64,000 bases of DNA from Thiohalocapsa sp. GTDB lineage: Bacteria; Pseudomonadota; Gammaproteobacteria; Chromatiales; Chromatiaceae. The notes under the pieces were generated by a model, which ran no database searches, was not told the DNA's origin, and saw only the letters and a program-made list of their open reading frames with translations. The stretch is taken from positions 62,001-126,000 of the forward strand of contig JANQFX010000051.1 in assembly GCA_028277725.1 (NCBI GenBank), given 5' to 3'. Positions within the stretch are counted from its first letter, which is position 1. The number at the start of each line of letters is the position of its first letter. Shown in pieces: positions 42,213 to 49,912 of this stretch. Both the position numbers and the translations under genes were made by a program.

Positions 42213-43508
42213 TCAGAACTTCGCCCAGACGCGCAGCGCGAAGAGGTCGTCGACGTCGTCGAGGATCTGGTTGGGTACGGTGCTGCCGGCAAGTCCTGGA
42301 GCCGAGAAATCTCGGACCTGGTAATCCGCGAGCACCCGTAGATGCTTGTTGAAGCGGTAGGTCGTGCCGAGTGTCAGGGTCTCGAAGCGGCGTTCGGTCA
42401 GGCTGCTGTCTGTGCCTCGGTTGAGCTGATCGTAGCGTGCACGCAACTCCCAGTCGCCGAACAGCGTGTAGCCGCCATCCAGGTACCAGCCGTCCGCCTT
42501 GTTCTCCGGCAGCAGATTGTAGGAGGCGACTAGGGCGCCGTTGTTGCTGACCGAGCCGGGTACGGCGACGCCGTCGGTGCCGTTGAAGATCATGCCGTCG
42601 GCCTTGATCCACTCCCCGGCAGCGCGCCAGGGACCGCGGCGAAAGGTGGCCCCTACCCCATAGCGGGTGCGGTCGAATGTCTGTTTGAGCTGCTGTGTGC
42701 CGGCCCGAAGCTCGCGCTCACCGGTCTGATACCAGCCGGTCATCTTCAGCCCGTCTCGGAACGGCCCTTTGCCGCCGAATGCGAATTCCGAGCTCCAGTA
42801 CAGAGTCCAGTCCGGCGTCCCGCTACCGGTCCCGTTGTAGATCGCCAGGCCCGAGCCAGTGCCTGCCATGACGGCGTAGGTGTGCCCCCAATCGCCGGTC
42901 TTGAACGCATCGAACACCTGAAAGCCGGTGTCGCGCCAGCCGCTGACGGGGCCGGTGAGCTCGTTGGCGTCCCTAGGCGGGAGGCCGTCGCTGTCGAGCG
43001 GGCGCTCGTTGACGATCTGCGCATTGACGGCGGACGGGTAGATATAGTCCCGCAGTACGGCTGGCTGCAAGCCTTCTTCCGAGCCCGGATACTTGAACTG
43101 ACCGATGCGAATACGCGCGTGCGGTATCAGGTTGACGGTGGCACTGACGTCGGTGAACGTCACGTTCGGCGTGCCGTTCTGCGAGATCGGGTTGTCGCCG
43201 GCCAGTGGCGAGAGCCAGTAGTTGATCTTGCCGTCGAGCAGACGTCCGCGTAGACCGAGGCGTAGGTGAGAGAACTGGAGTGTCGAGGTCTCGTCGAGGT
43301 TCGGCGGAATCTGGTTCAGGACCATCGGTTGGTCCTTCCAGCGCCGCGGCCCGCGCACGCTCGACGACGGCTGGGTACCGCCCGCAGATCGGGGCATCGC
43401 GGCACGCGACGCGTCGCAATAGCCAGCGCGACGCCAATCGGTGCGGCGCAGGCTCAGGAGGGCGCAGGCTTGTCGGCCCGACGTCGGCGGCCGGATGTCG
43501 ATGGGCAT
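42213..43508 (-). CDS. porin lacking a recognisable signal peptide (5'-degraded?)
   Basis: The beta-barrel starts near DQPMVLNQIPPNLDETSTLQFSHLRLGLRGRLLDGKINYWLSPLAG and continues to the C-terminal Phe (LFALRVWAKF), like phosphate-selective-type porins (OprO/P-like). Upstream the open frame gives an Arg/Ala-rich, non-signal N-terminus (MPIDIRPPTSGRQACALLSLRR) up to the kinase stop. No good signal peptide is visible in the other two frames either. The gene may be truncated or frameshifted at its 5' end. It follows the sensor kinase gene by 27 bp. Confidence 0.65.
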   Translation of the reverse strand: MPIDIRPPTSGRQACALLSLRRTDWRRAGYCDASRAAMPRSAGGTQPSSSVRGPRRWKDQPMVLNQIPPNLDETSTLQFSHLRLGLRGRLLDGKINYWLSPLAGDNPISQNGTPNVTFTDVSATVNLIPHARIRIGQFKYPGSEEGLQPAVLRDYIYPSAVNAQIVNERPLDSDGLPPRDANELTGPVSGWRDTGFQVFDAFKTGDWGHTYAVMAGTGSGLAIYNGTGSGTPDWTLYWSSEFAFGGKGPFRDGLKMTGWYQTGERELRAGTQQLKQTFDRTRYGVGATFRRGPWRAAGEWIKADGMIFNGTDGVAVPGSVSNNGALVASYNLLPENKADGWYLDGGYTLFGDWELRARYDQLNRGTDSSLTERRFETLTLGTTYRFNKHLRVLADYQVRDFSAPGLAGSTVPNQILDDVDDLFALRVWAKF

Positions 43509-43535
43509 AGACCAGCCTGGTTCCTCGAGATGCCC

Positions 43536-44960
43536 CTAGTCAGTGGCGAGGTCTCGGCGCTTTCCCGCGGCGGGCAGGCAGACCCGAACCGCGAGCCCGC
43601 CGGCCTCGGCGCGTCGGAAGTCGAGCCTGCCCCCGTAGGCGTCCACGATGTCCCGAGCGATGGCGATGCCGAGACCGCTTCCGGCTTGGCGTTCGTCGAG
43701 CCTCAGTCCCCGCTGGCCGAGCCGGTGTAGCTGGTCTTCCGCGATTCCCGGGCCGTCGTCCGCAATGGAGATCTGGATTTCATCGCCGGCTTTGCTGGGG
43801 ACCTTCACCCGGATGTCCACCTGTTCGCAGGCCCACTTGGTTGCGTTCTCCAGGAGGTTGCCGAGCAGCTCCAGCAGGTGGTCCCTGGGCAGGGCGGCGA
43901 TGGCGACCGAGGGCGTGTCCAGGCGCCAGTGCAGTCTGCCACCCTGGGGTGTCCGCTCGAGGGTGCGCAACACGCGCTTGACCGCATCCGGTACGTCGGC
44001 GCCACCGGGTTGTCGGCTGGTTCCGGAGCGCAGGCGCGCCCGAATCAGCTCCCGGTCCACACGCCGCCGCATCTGCTCGGCCAGTTGATCCAAATCGTCC
44101 GCGAGTGCCGGATGCCCTTGGTTCCGTAGCAGATCGGCGTCCGCGGCCAGGGCGCTCAACGGTGTCTTCAGGCCGTGGGCCAGGTCGGCGGTCCACCCGC
44201 GCGCCCGTGCAATGGCTGCCTCTCGTGCGGCGAGTAGCTCGTTGACCTCCGCCACCAGGGGCAGGACCTCGTCCGGGTAGTGCTCCGGCAGGCGCTCGGC
44301 GGCGCCCTCACGCACCGCGTAGACGTCCTGACGCAGCCGGTCCAGGGGCGCTAGCCCGGCACGGATCTGCACCCAGGTGGCGAGCCCGAGCAGCAAGGCG
44401 ATGACGCCGAGATAGGGCAGCATGTCCGCGGCGAAGGCGTTGCGCGCGGCGCTGAGCTCCGCGTCGTCCTGGGCCACGGCGAGGCGCAGGGTGCGGGTAT
44501 TGGCCCCGGTCGGCTGGTCCGAGCCGTCGTTGATGACGACACTGCGCTCGCGGACCAGCAGTCGCTGGCCGGCGGGCCCCGAGAGCCGGTGCGCATGCAC
44601 CGCGCCGGCCGGCAGCGGGTCGACGGGCAACGCCAGCGCGGTGTCCCACAGCGAGCGTGAGCGCAGTAGGCCAGGTTCGGCGGTGCCGGAGGCGAGCTCG
44701 TCCACCTGCCAGTAGAGTCCGCCGAGCGGGGTATCGAAGCCTGGGTCCTGTGGTTGCGGCTCCACCTCGATTGCCCCCTCCGGCGCGGTCTGCACCGCCG
44801 CCGCGAGTTGGTTGAGCCGAGTCGTCAGCTCCGCGCCGATGCGCCGCTCCACGTGGCGCTCGAACAGGGCCACCAGGCTCACGGCGGCCAAGGCCAGCGC
44901 GAGGGTGATGGACGCGAGCGCGGCGACGGCAAGGCGGGAACGCAGGGAATGGCGGGTCAC
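43536..44960 (-). CDS. membrane sensor histidine kinase of an OmpR-type two-component system
   Basis: 474 aa. TM1 (LAVAALASITLALALAAVSLVALF) and TM2 (DMLPYLGVIALLLGLATWVQIRAGL) flank a periplasmic sensor of about 140 residues. HAMP/HisKA follow, with the phosphoacceptor His in WTADLAHGLKTPLSALAADADLL. HATPase boxes are LLGNLLENATKW, IADDGPGIAEDQLHRLGQRGLRLDERQAG and GSGLGIAIARDIVDAYGG. It overlaps the response regulator by 4 nt. The ligand is unknown; the divergent cytochrome cluster suggests a redox or metal/NO signal. Confidence 0.93.
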   Translation of the reverse strand: MTRHSLRSRLAVAALASITLALALAAVSLVALFERHVERRIGAELTTRLNQLAAAVQTAPEGAIEVEPQPQDPGFDTPLGGLYWQVDELASGTAEPGLLRSRSLWDTALALPVDPLPAGAVHAHRLSGPAGQRLLVRERSVVINDGSDQPTGANTRTLRLAVAQDDAELSAARNAFAADMLPYLGVIALLLGLATWVQIRAGLAPLDRLRQDVYAVREGAAERLPEHYPDEVLPLVAEVNELLAAREAAIARARGWTADLAHGLKTPLSALAADADLLRNQGHPALADDLDQLAEQMRRRVDRELIRARLRSGTSRQPGGADVPDAVKRVLRTLERTPQGGRLHWRLDTPSVAIAALPRDHLLELLGNLLENATKWACEQVDIRVKVPSKAGDEIQISIADDGPGIAEDQLHRLGQRGLRLDERQAGSGLGIAIARDIVDAYGGRLDFRRAEAGGLAVRVCLPAAGKRRDLATD

Positions 44961-45649
44961 GGCGCGCTCTGCGGCCCCCCGTCGCCCGGAGCGCTCGGCT
45001 CGATGACATAACCGAAGCCGCGCCGGGTTCGTATCAGATCCGCGCCCAGCTTGCGCCGTACACGGCCGACCAGCACCTCCACGCTGTTGGAGTCGCGCTC
45101 GAAGTCCTGGGCGTAGAGCTGTTCGGTCAATTCCAGCTGCGGCACGACCCGACCGGCATGCTGCATCAGGTAGGCGACCAGCCGGTACTCGGTGGGCGAG
45201 AGATGGGCCGGAACGCCGTCGCGACTGACCTGCATGCGGCGGGTGTCCAACATGAGCCCGCCCGCGTGCAACACCGCCGACGCCTGGCCGGCGGCCCGGC
45301 GGACCAGCGCGCGCAGCCGGGCCAGCAGCTCCTCCATGCGGAAGGGCTTGGGCAGGTAGTCGTCGGCGCCGGCATCGATGCCCTCTACCCTCTCATGCCA
45401 GTCGCCGCGCGCCGTGAGAATCAGAACTGGAAAGCGCTGGCCCGCCTCGCGCCAACGCCGCAGCACCGCAAGCCCATCCATACCGGGCAGGCCCAGGTCC
45501 AGGACCACGGCGGCCCAGGTCTCGGTGTCGCCGCGGAACCAGGCGTCCTCGCCGTCCGCGCTGTGCCCCACCACAAAGCCGGCGGTCTCGAGCGCTGTGG
45601 TCACGCCGTCGGCCAGCTGTCTGTCGTCTTCCACCAGCAGGAGGCGCAT
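44957..45649 (-). CDS. OmpR/PhoB-family response regulator
   Basis: 230 aa. The receiver has DD at MRLLLVEDDRQLA, the acceptor Asp in VVLDLGLPGMDGLAVL and Lys in DDYLPKPFRMEELLARL. The winged-helix output has LSPTEYRLVAYLMQHAGRVVPQLELTEQLYAQDFERDSNSVEVLVGRVRRKLG and TRRGFGYVI, the QseB/PmrA-like branch. Its start shares one base with the PepSY gene stop (TGATG). The 11-bp CTGAC repeats in the divergent promoter region are its likely target. Confidence 0.94.
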   Translation of the reverse strand: MRLLLVEDDRQLADGVTTALETAGFVVGHSADGEDAWFRGDTETWAAVVLDLGLPGMDGLAVLRRWREAGQRFPVLILTARGDWHERVEGIDAGADDYLPKPFRMEELLARLRALVRRAAGQASAVLHAGGLMLDTRRMQVSRDGVPAHLSPTEYRLVAYLMQHAGRVVPQLELTEQLYAQDFERDSNSVEVLVGRVRRKLGADLIRTRRGFGYVIEPSAPGDGGPQSAP

Positions 45650-45996
45650 CAGTCGTCCTCCTCGTGTTCCAAGAGGACACCGGTGGCGGCGTCGACGACC
45701 ACCTCGATTCGGCGACCGCCCGTCGCGATGATCTTGAACTCGTAGACCCAGGCGCCGTCCTCGCGTTCCAACTCCACCTCGACGACATCGCCCGGGATGG
45801 AGGCCGTCACCATGTCCAGGACCTCGGCCAGCGGGCGTATCTCGCCGCGGCCGAGCGCCGCGCGGGCGCGGTTGTGATCGTGGCCGTGTTCATGGTCGTG
45901 CGGGCTCGCAAGCGTCGGCGGGCCGAGCGCGAACATCACCACCAGCAGTGCGATCAGTTGCGTACGGGGCGTTCCGTTGGTCAAGCGCGGTTGCAT
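45649..45996 (-). CDS. periplasmic PepSY-domain protein
   Basis: 115 aa. The signal peptide is LIALLVVMFALGPPTLASPHD. A short His-rich part (HDHEHGHDHN) precedes the PepSY domain (ARAALGRGEIRPLAEVLDMVTASIPGDVVEVELEREDGAWVYEFKIIATGGRRIEVVVDAATGVLLEHEEDD). Such proteins often accompany kinase/regulator pairs and may modulate the sensor in the periplasm. It starts the PepSY-regulator-kinase operon, divergent from the cytochrome b561 gene. Confidence 0.9.
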   Translation of the reverse strand: MQPRLTNGTPRTQLIALLVVMFALGPPTLASPHDHEHGHDHNRARAALGRGEIRPLAEVLDMVTASIPGDVVEVELEREDGAWVYEFKIIATGGRRIEVVVDAATGVLLEHEEDD

Positions 45997-46303
45997 GGTG
46001 TGCCGATGGTGTAGGGGCGGAGATTCATGTCGGTCGCTCCTGGCAGCTGCGGGTCATGCCGTCTCGTGGCCGGCCCCGCGCCTAACACTCGCGAGCGTGA
46101 CGTGTCGCAGCGCCACGTTGCCCCGTCCGGTCATTGTAGGGCTTCGTACCTGACGAAAGACTGACAGGGTCGTACAGGGTTCGGTCAGCGGCCGTCCCCT
46201 AATCTGCACCCAAGCGTCGTGCCGAAGGCGCCGGGGACAAGCCCTGGGGCCGGCGGTACTCCGCGAGGCTCAATCCACTCTGCAGACAACGGGGTCACGC
46301 TCC
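45997..46303. other. 307-bp divergent promoter region PepSY / cytochrome b561
   Basis: No gene is supported. It should contain both promoters; the clearest element is the pair of CTGAC repeats annotated separately. The region is less GC-rich only near 46130-46160. Confidence 0.45.
46150..46165. promoter_or_regulatory. 11-bp-spaced CTGAC repeats, candidate response-regulator operator
   Basis: CTGACGAAAGACTGAC contains two CTGAC units one helical turn apart, the usual layout for OmpR/PhoB-family dimers. It lies between the divergent PepSY-regulator-kinase operon and the cytochrome b561/SHP/DHC genes. The assignment is inferred from spacing and position. Confidence 0.4.
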
Positions 46304-46921
46304 ATGACGACTCATTCGGTAACGGGGGCTACGCACGGGGCGCGTGCCGACGCGATCGACGCCACATCGGTGCGGGTCTGGGACCCGCTGGTGCGGCTCT
46401 TCCATTGGTCACTGGTGGCGGCCTTCGCCACGGCGTTCATCGTCGAGGACGATCGGCTCGGCGTGCATGTCTGGGCCGGCTACATGGTCCTGGCCCTGAT
46501 CGCGGTGCGGCTCGCCTGGGGCGTGCTCGGTACTCGCCACGCGCGCTTCTCGGATTTCGTGCGCGGACCGCGGCAGGTGGTCGACTACATCCGCGATGCA
46601 CTGGCCTTCCGCGCGCCGCGCTTCCTGGGCCATAACCCGGCGGGCGGCGCCATGGTCGTGGCCTTGCTGCTGTTGGTCGGTCTGACCGGCCTCACCGGCC
46701 TGGCGCTCTATGGCGCGCAGGAGCTCTCCGGTCCCCTGGCACCGATGCTGGCCGGCATGCCCGCCGGCGTCGGCGACGCGCTGGAGGAGACCCACGAGTT
46801 ACTGGCCAACCTGACCCTTGGCTTCATCGCCCTCCACCTGGTCGGCGTGATCTTCTCCAGCCTGGCGCACCGCGAGAACCTCGTCGGCGCTATGGTCACC
46901 GGTCGCAAGCGTCGGGTCTGA
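46304..46921 (+). CDS. cytochrome b561-type membrane protein
   Basis: 205 aa, four membrane helices. Heme-ligand His candidates are in LFHWSLVAAFATAF, GVHVWAGYMVLALIAVRLAWG, EETHELLANLTLGFIALHLVGVIF. This is the b561/Ni-Fe-hydrogenase b-type architecture. It leads a three-gene cytochrome cluster with an SHP-like and a diheme cytochrome c, the arrangement known for SHP/DHC systems, where it would pass electrons from quinol to the periplasmic cytochromes. Confidence 0.9.
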   Translation: MTTHSVTGATHGARADAIDATSVRVWDPLVRLFHWSLVAAFATAFIVEDDRLGVHVWAGYMVLALIAVRLAWGVLGTRHARFSDFVRGPRQVVDYIRDALAFRAPRFLGHNPAGGAMVVALLLLVGLTGLTGLALYGAQELSGPLAPMLAGMPAGVGDALEETHELLANLTLGFIALHLVGVIFSSLAHRENLVGAMVTGRKRRV

Positions 46922-46934
46922 TCGGAGGGAGACC

Positions 46935-47324
46935 ATGAATCACACGCATCCGGATGTCCCCATCGGTCTCCGGTCCGCCGGCCTCCATTGCGCCTGCCTA
47001 CTCATGGCCGCTGCCTGGAGCACCGCCGTTCACGCCGGTGACCCAGCCGCCGGGGCCAGGGCCTGGGTCAGAGAGTATCCGCAGCCCGGCGGCGTGCCGG
47101 CACGCAGCTGCGTGACCTGCCATACCGCCGACCTGGCCCAGCCGGGACGCCACGCGAAGACCGGCAAATCCATCGAGCCCATGGCGCCGTCGGTGAATCC
47201 CGAGCGACTCACCGACCCGGCGAAGGTGGCGAAATGGCTCGGGCGCAATTGCCGTTGGACCCTGGGCCGCGCATGCACGGCCGCGGAGAAGGCGGATTTC
47301 TTGGCCTACATCGAAACGCAGTGA
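46935..47324 (+). CDS. SHP-like monoheme cytochrome c (DUF1924)
   Basis: 129 aa. Signal peptide (HCACLLMAAAWSTAVHAGD), one heme site CVTCH, and the DUF1924 C-terminal pattern GRNCRWTLGRACTAAEKADFLAYIE. In sphaeroides heme protein the sixth ligand is an Asn released on reduction, so it can bind O2 or NO; the NCRWTLGR region is where such residues lie. Two extra Cys could form a disulfide. It lies 13 bp after the b561 gene. Confidence 0.87.
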   Translation: MNHTHPDVPIGLRSAGLHCACLLMAAAWSTAVHAGDPAAGARAWVREYPQPGGVPARSCVTCHTADLAQPGRHAKTGKSIEPMAPSVNPERLTDPAKVAKWLGRNCRWTLGRACTAAEKADFLAYIETQ

Positions 47325-47355
47325 TCCCGAGTACCAACGACACCGGAGAACTCAC

Positions 47356-47976
47356 ATGGGCATTCACACCCAGCCCGCCCGTCTCCTACCCGGCAGTCTC
47401 ATCGCGGCGCTGCTGGCGCTCGGCGCCGCCGGGCCGGCCCTCGGCGACGATGACGACCACAACGATGAATACGACGACTACCATGAGCATGGCGAACGCC
47501 ATGTCGGAAGGTGGGTCGAGCCCGGCGAGGACGTCAGGCCCGTCTCGAATGCGGCCTATGCCGAGGAGTGCGGCGCATGCCACATGGCCTATCAGCCGGG
47601 GCTGCTGCCGGGCGCTGCCTGGCAGCGGATCATGGCCCCCGATGCGCTAATGGATCACTACGGAGACGATGCGTCGCTGTCGGACGATGTGCGCCGGGAG
47701 CTCGCGGGCTACCTGACGACCCATGGCGCCGAGCTGTCCAGAAAATCCCGCGCGCGGGCCTTCGGGGTTGGCGATAGCGGTTCCGGGACGCTGCCGCGCA
47801 TCACCGCAACCCGCTACTTCCGCAACGAGCACCACGAGATCCCGTCCCGCATGGTTGAGGGGAATCCGGACGTGGGCAGCTTCAGCAACTGCAATGCCTG
47901 TCACCAGGGTGCGGGTGACGGCGTCTACAACGAGCATCGAGTGCGCATTCCGGGTTACGGACGCTGGGACGACTGA
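47356..47976 (+). CDS. diheme cytochrome c (DHC)
   Basis: 206 aa. Signal peptide (LLPGSLIAALLALGAAGPALGDD), then an unusual acidic/His-rich lead (DDDDHNDEYDDYHEHGERHV). Two heme sites, CGACH and CNACH, with YAEECGACHMAYQPGLLPGAAWQRIM and a YFRNEHHEIPSRMVEGNPDVGSFSNCNACH block as in DHC proteins. DHC donates electrons to SHP. It is the last gene of the cluster; a 5-bp GC hairpin right after its stop is too weak to call a terminator. Confidence 0.9.
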   Translation: MGIHTQPARLLPGSLIAALLALGAAGPALGDDDDHNDEYDDYHEHGERHVGRWVEPGEDVRPVSNAAYAEECGACHMAYQPGLLPGAAWQRIMAPDALMDHYGDDASLSDDVRRELAGYLTTHGAELSRKSRARAFGVGDSGSGTLPRITATRYFRNEHHEIPSRMVEGNPDVGSFSNCNACHQGAGDGVYNEHRVRIPGYGRWDD

Positions 47977-48313
47977 AGCCCGCGTCGGGCGGAACCATGG
48001 ACGGGAGTTCTCCGGTCTATGCGGCCTTGAACGAGATCTTCTCCAGCCGGGCCGCCTGGTCCTGGGCGAACTGCTCGATTTGCATGACGGCGTCGTTCGT
48101 CGCAGTCGATCCGAGGGCCACGGGCCACCCCGCTTACCACCCGGTAGTGCCTCTGCAGCTCTTCATTTGCGGCTACCTTAACCACATTGGGTGGGTGCCC
48201 TGTTGCAACCGCCCGGCACATACCGCCGACGGGGCCGCTTTCACCACAATAACCAGAATCTTGCGTCCAATAATGCGCGGTTCCCGCACTCAGAAAGCTG
48301 CGCTCTCGGATCA
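47977..48313. other. 337-bp gap between diheme cytochrome c and the sigma-54 activator
   Basis: Convergent intergenic DNA. It holds the transposase-like fragment annotated separately and otherwise no recognisable gene. The reverse strand near 48020-48090 encodes a short protein-like run (AVMQIEQFAQDQAARLEKI), perhaps another gene remnant. Confidence 0.45.
48120..48188 (+). pseudogene. IS1182-like transposase fragment
   Basis: In one frame the sequence reads TGHPAYHPVVPLQLFICGYLNHI, which strongly resembles the transposase N-terminal segment G-x-P-x-YHP-x-x-LLKLYIYGYLN-R-I. The similarity stops immediately after and no inverted repeats are visible. It would be a small relic of an insertion element. 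Confidence 0.4.
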
Positions 48314-49912
48314 TCAAAATGGCTTGAACACGAGTCCTTGTCGTTCCTGTTGACGCTGGGCGGGAAAGGGGATGCCGAGCTTCTGCATCCTGGAGCGTAG
48401 CGTATTGGGATTGACGTCCAGCAACTGTGCCGCGCCGCCCGGGCCGTGAATCTTGCCGCCCGCCATCTCGAGTGCTGTCTGGATGTGCCGACGCAGGAAG
48501 GCATCGAGCCGTGGGACGTCCTCCCCCTCCACCGGCGATGCATGGGTGCTGGCCGATGCATGGACGCCGAGATCGTCGAAGCACAGCGGCTGCCCACGGT
48601 GGAGGATGATCGCGCGCTCGATGACGTTCGCCAACTCGCGCACATTCCCCGGCCAGGGATAGGCCATCAGGCACTCGATGGCCCCTGCGGCCAGCCGCGG
48701 AGAGTCGCCGAGCTTCAGGTCCCGCGCCTTGGCATCGACGAAGAACTGCACCAGCGCCGGAATGTCGCAGGCGCGCTCCCGCAGTGGCGGTACCGCGATC
48801 GGGAAGACGTTGAGGCGAAAGAACAGATCCTCGCGAAAACGCCCCTCTCTGACCATGGTCCCCAGATCGCGATTGGTCGCGGCGATGATGCGAATGTCGA
48901 CCGGGATGCGCTCGACACCTCCGACTCGCTCGATCTCGCGATTCTGAAGCACGCGCAACAGACGAACCTGCGCTTCGAGCGGCATCTCGCCGATCTCGTC
49001 GAGCAGAATGGTGCCACCGTTGGCCCGTTCGAACCGACCGTGCTTACGCGCGAGCGCTCCGGTAAAGGCGCCCTTCTCGTGGCCGAAGAGCTCGCTGTCG
49101 ATCAAGGACTCCGCGATCGCGCCGCAGTTCACCGCGACGAAAGGGCCGTTCCGGCGTGGTGAGCCAAGATGGATGGCTTGGGCGATCAGGTCCTTGCCGA
49201 CGCCCGTCTTCCCGGTGATCAGCACCGGGCTTGCGGTCGGGGCGACATGGCGGACGCGGTGCATGACCTCGCGCAAGCCGAAATCGGCGCCGACGATCGC
49301 CTCGCCCCCTCGGCGGATCAAATCGCGCTGCAACTGCCGATTGTCATCGGCCAAGCGATCCTGGAGTTTGAGAACCTCCCGGTGCCGAAGCAGGTTGGAC
49401 ATCGCGATTGTAAAGGGTTCCTTCAACATCGACAGCAGCTTGGCATGCTGCTGGGTGAAGCGCTCGTCGCCCTCCGTGACCAGGACGATGGAGCCGCGGC
49501 CGACCAGCTCGGCCGACGTCGTCAGCCCGAGTGGCATCACCATGATCGAGGTCATGACCAGACGGTTGAATTCGGCAATCTCCCGGGTCAGCGTCTGGGC
49601 CAAGGGATTGTCCGCGAACAGCCAGACATGTCGGCTGGGACGGCGGCGCAATTCCTCCGCGAATCCCCACAACTCCTTGCGTGCGGCCTCGGAGAGCGGC
49701 GTCATGCGGTCAACGATCACCGCCTCCTCGGGAGAGGCGATCGCGACGATGCGCATCGCGTTCAGGTTCAGGTCGAAGAACTGCAAGAAGGCCTTGTCGA
49801 CGGGCATGGCGGTGCGGAGCACTCGAACGCAGGCGGGCAGAGCCTCCTCGAACCGGAGACTGCCGCACAGGCCGAGGGTCGCTGCGCGAAAGAACGCGTC
49901 AGGATCGAGCAT
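48314..49912 (-). CDS. sigma-54-dependent activator (GAF-AAA+-Fis), second of tandem pair
   Basis: 532 aa. N-terminal GAF-like sensor (about 1-180), a short coiled coil, then AAA+: Walker A TGKTGVGKDLIAQAI, the sigma-54-contacting GAFTGA in HEKGAFTGALARKHGRF, Walker B GGTILLDEIGEM, and FREDLFFRLNVFPIAVPPLRER. The C-terminal Fis-type helix-turn-helix is MAGGKIHGPGGAAQLLDVNPNTLRSRMQKLGIPF. It is the same length as its upstream neighbour, which it overlaps by 14 nt; GGAGG precedes the ATG. The effector is unknown. Confidence 0.93.
   Translation of the reverse strand: MLDPDAFFRAATLGLCGSLRFEEALPACVRVLRTAMPVDKAFLQFFDLNLNAMRIVAIASPEEAVIVDRMTPLSEAARKELWGFAEELRRRPSRHVWLFADNPLAQTLTREIAEFNRLVMTSIMVMPLGLTTSAELVGRGSIVLVTEGDERFTQQHAKLLSMLKEPFTIAMSNLLRHREVLKLQDRLADDNRQLQRDLIRRGGEAIVGADFGLREVMHRVRHVAPTASPVLITGKTGVGKDLIAQAIHLGSPRRNGPFVAVNCGAIAESLIDSELFGHEKGAFTGALARKHGRFERANGGTILLDEIGEMPLEAQVRLLRVLQNREIERVGGVERIPVDIRIIAATNRDLGTMVREGRFREDLFFRLNVFPIAVPPLRERACDIPALVQFFVDAKARDLKLGDSPRLAAGAIECLMAYPWPGNVRELANVIERAIILHRGQPLCFDDLGVHASASTHASPVEGEDVPRLDAFLRRHIQTALEMAGGKIHGPGGAAQLLDVNPNTLRSRMQKLGIPFPAQRQQERQGLVFKPF

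Noticed and set aside
47978-47990. GCCCG-cgt-CGGGC after the diheme cytochrome gene as a terminator
   Set aside because: Only a 5-bp stem and no T-run.
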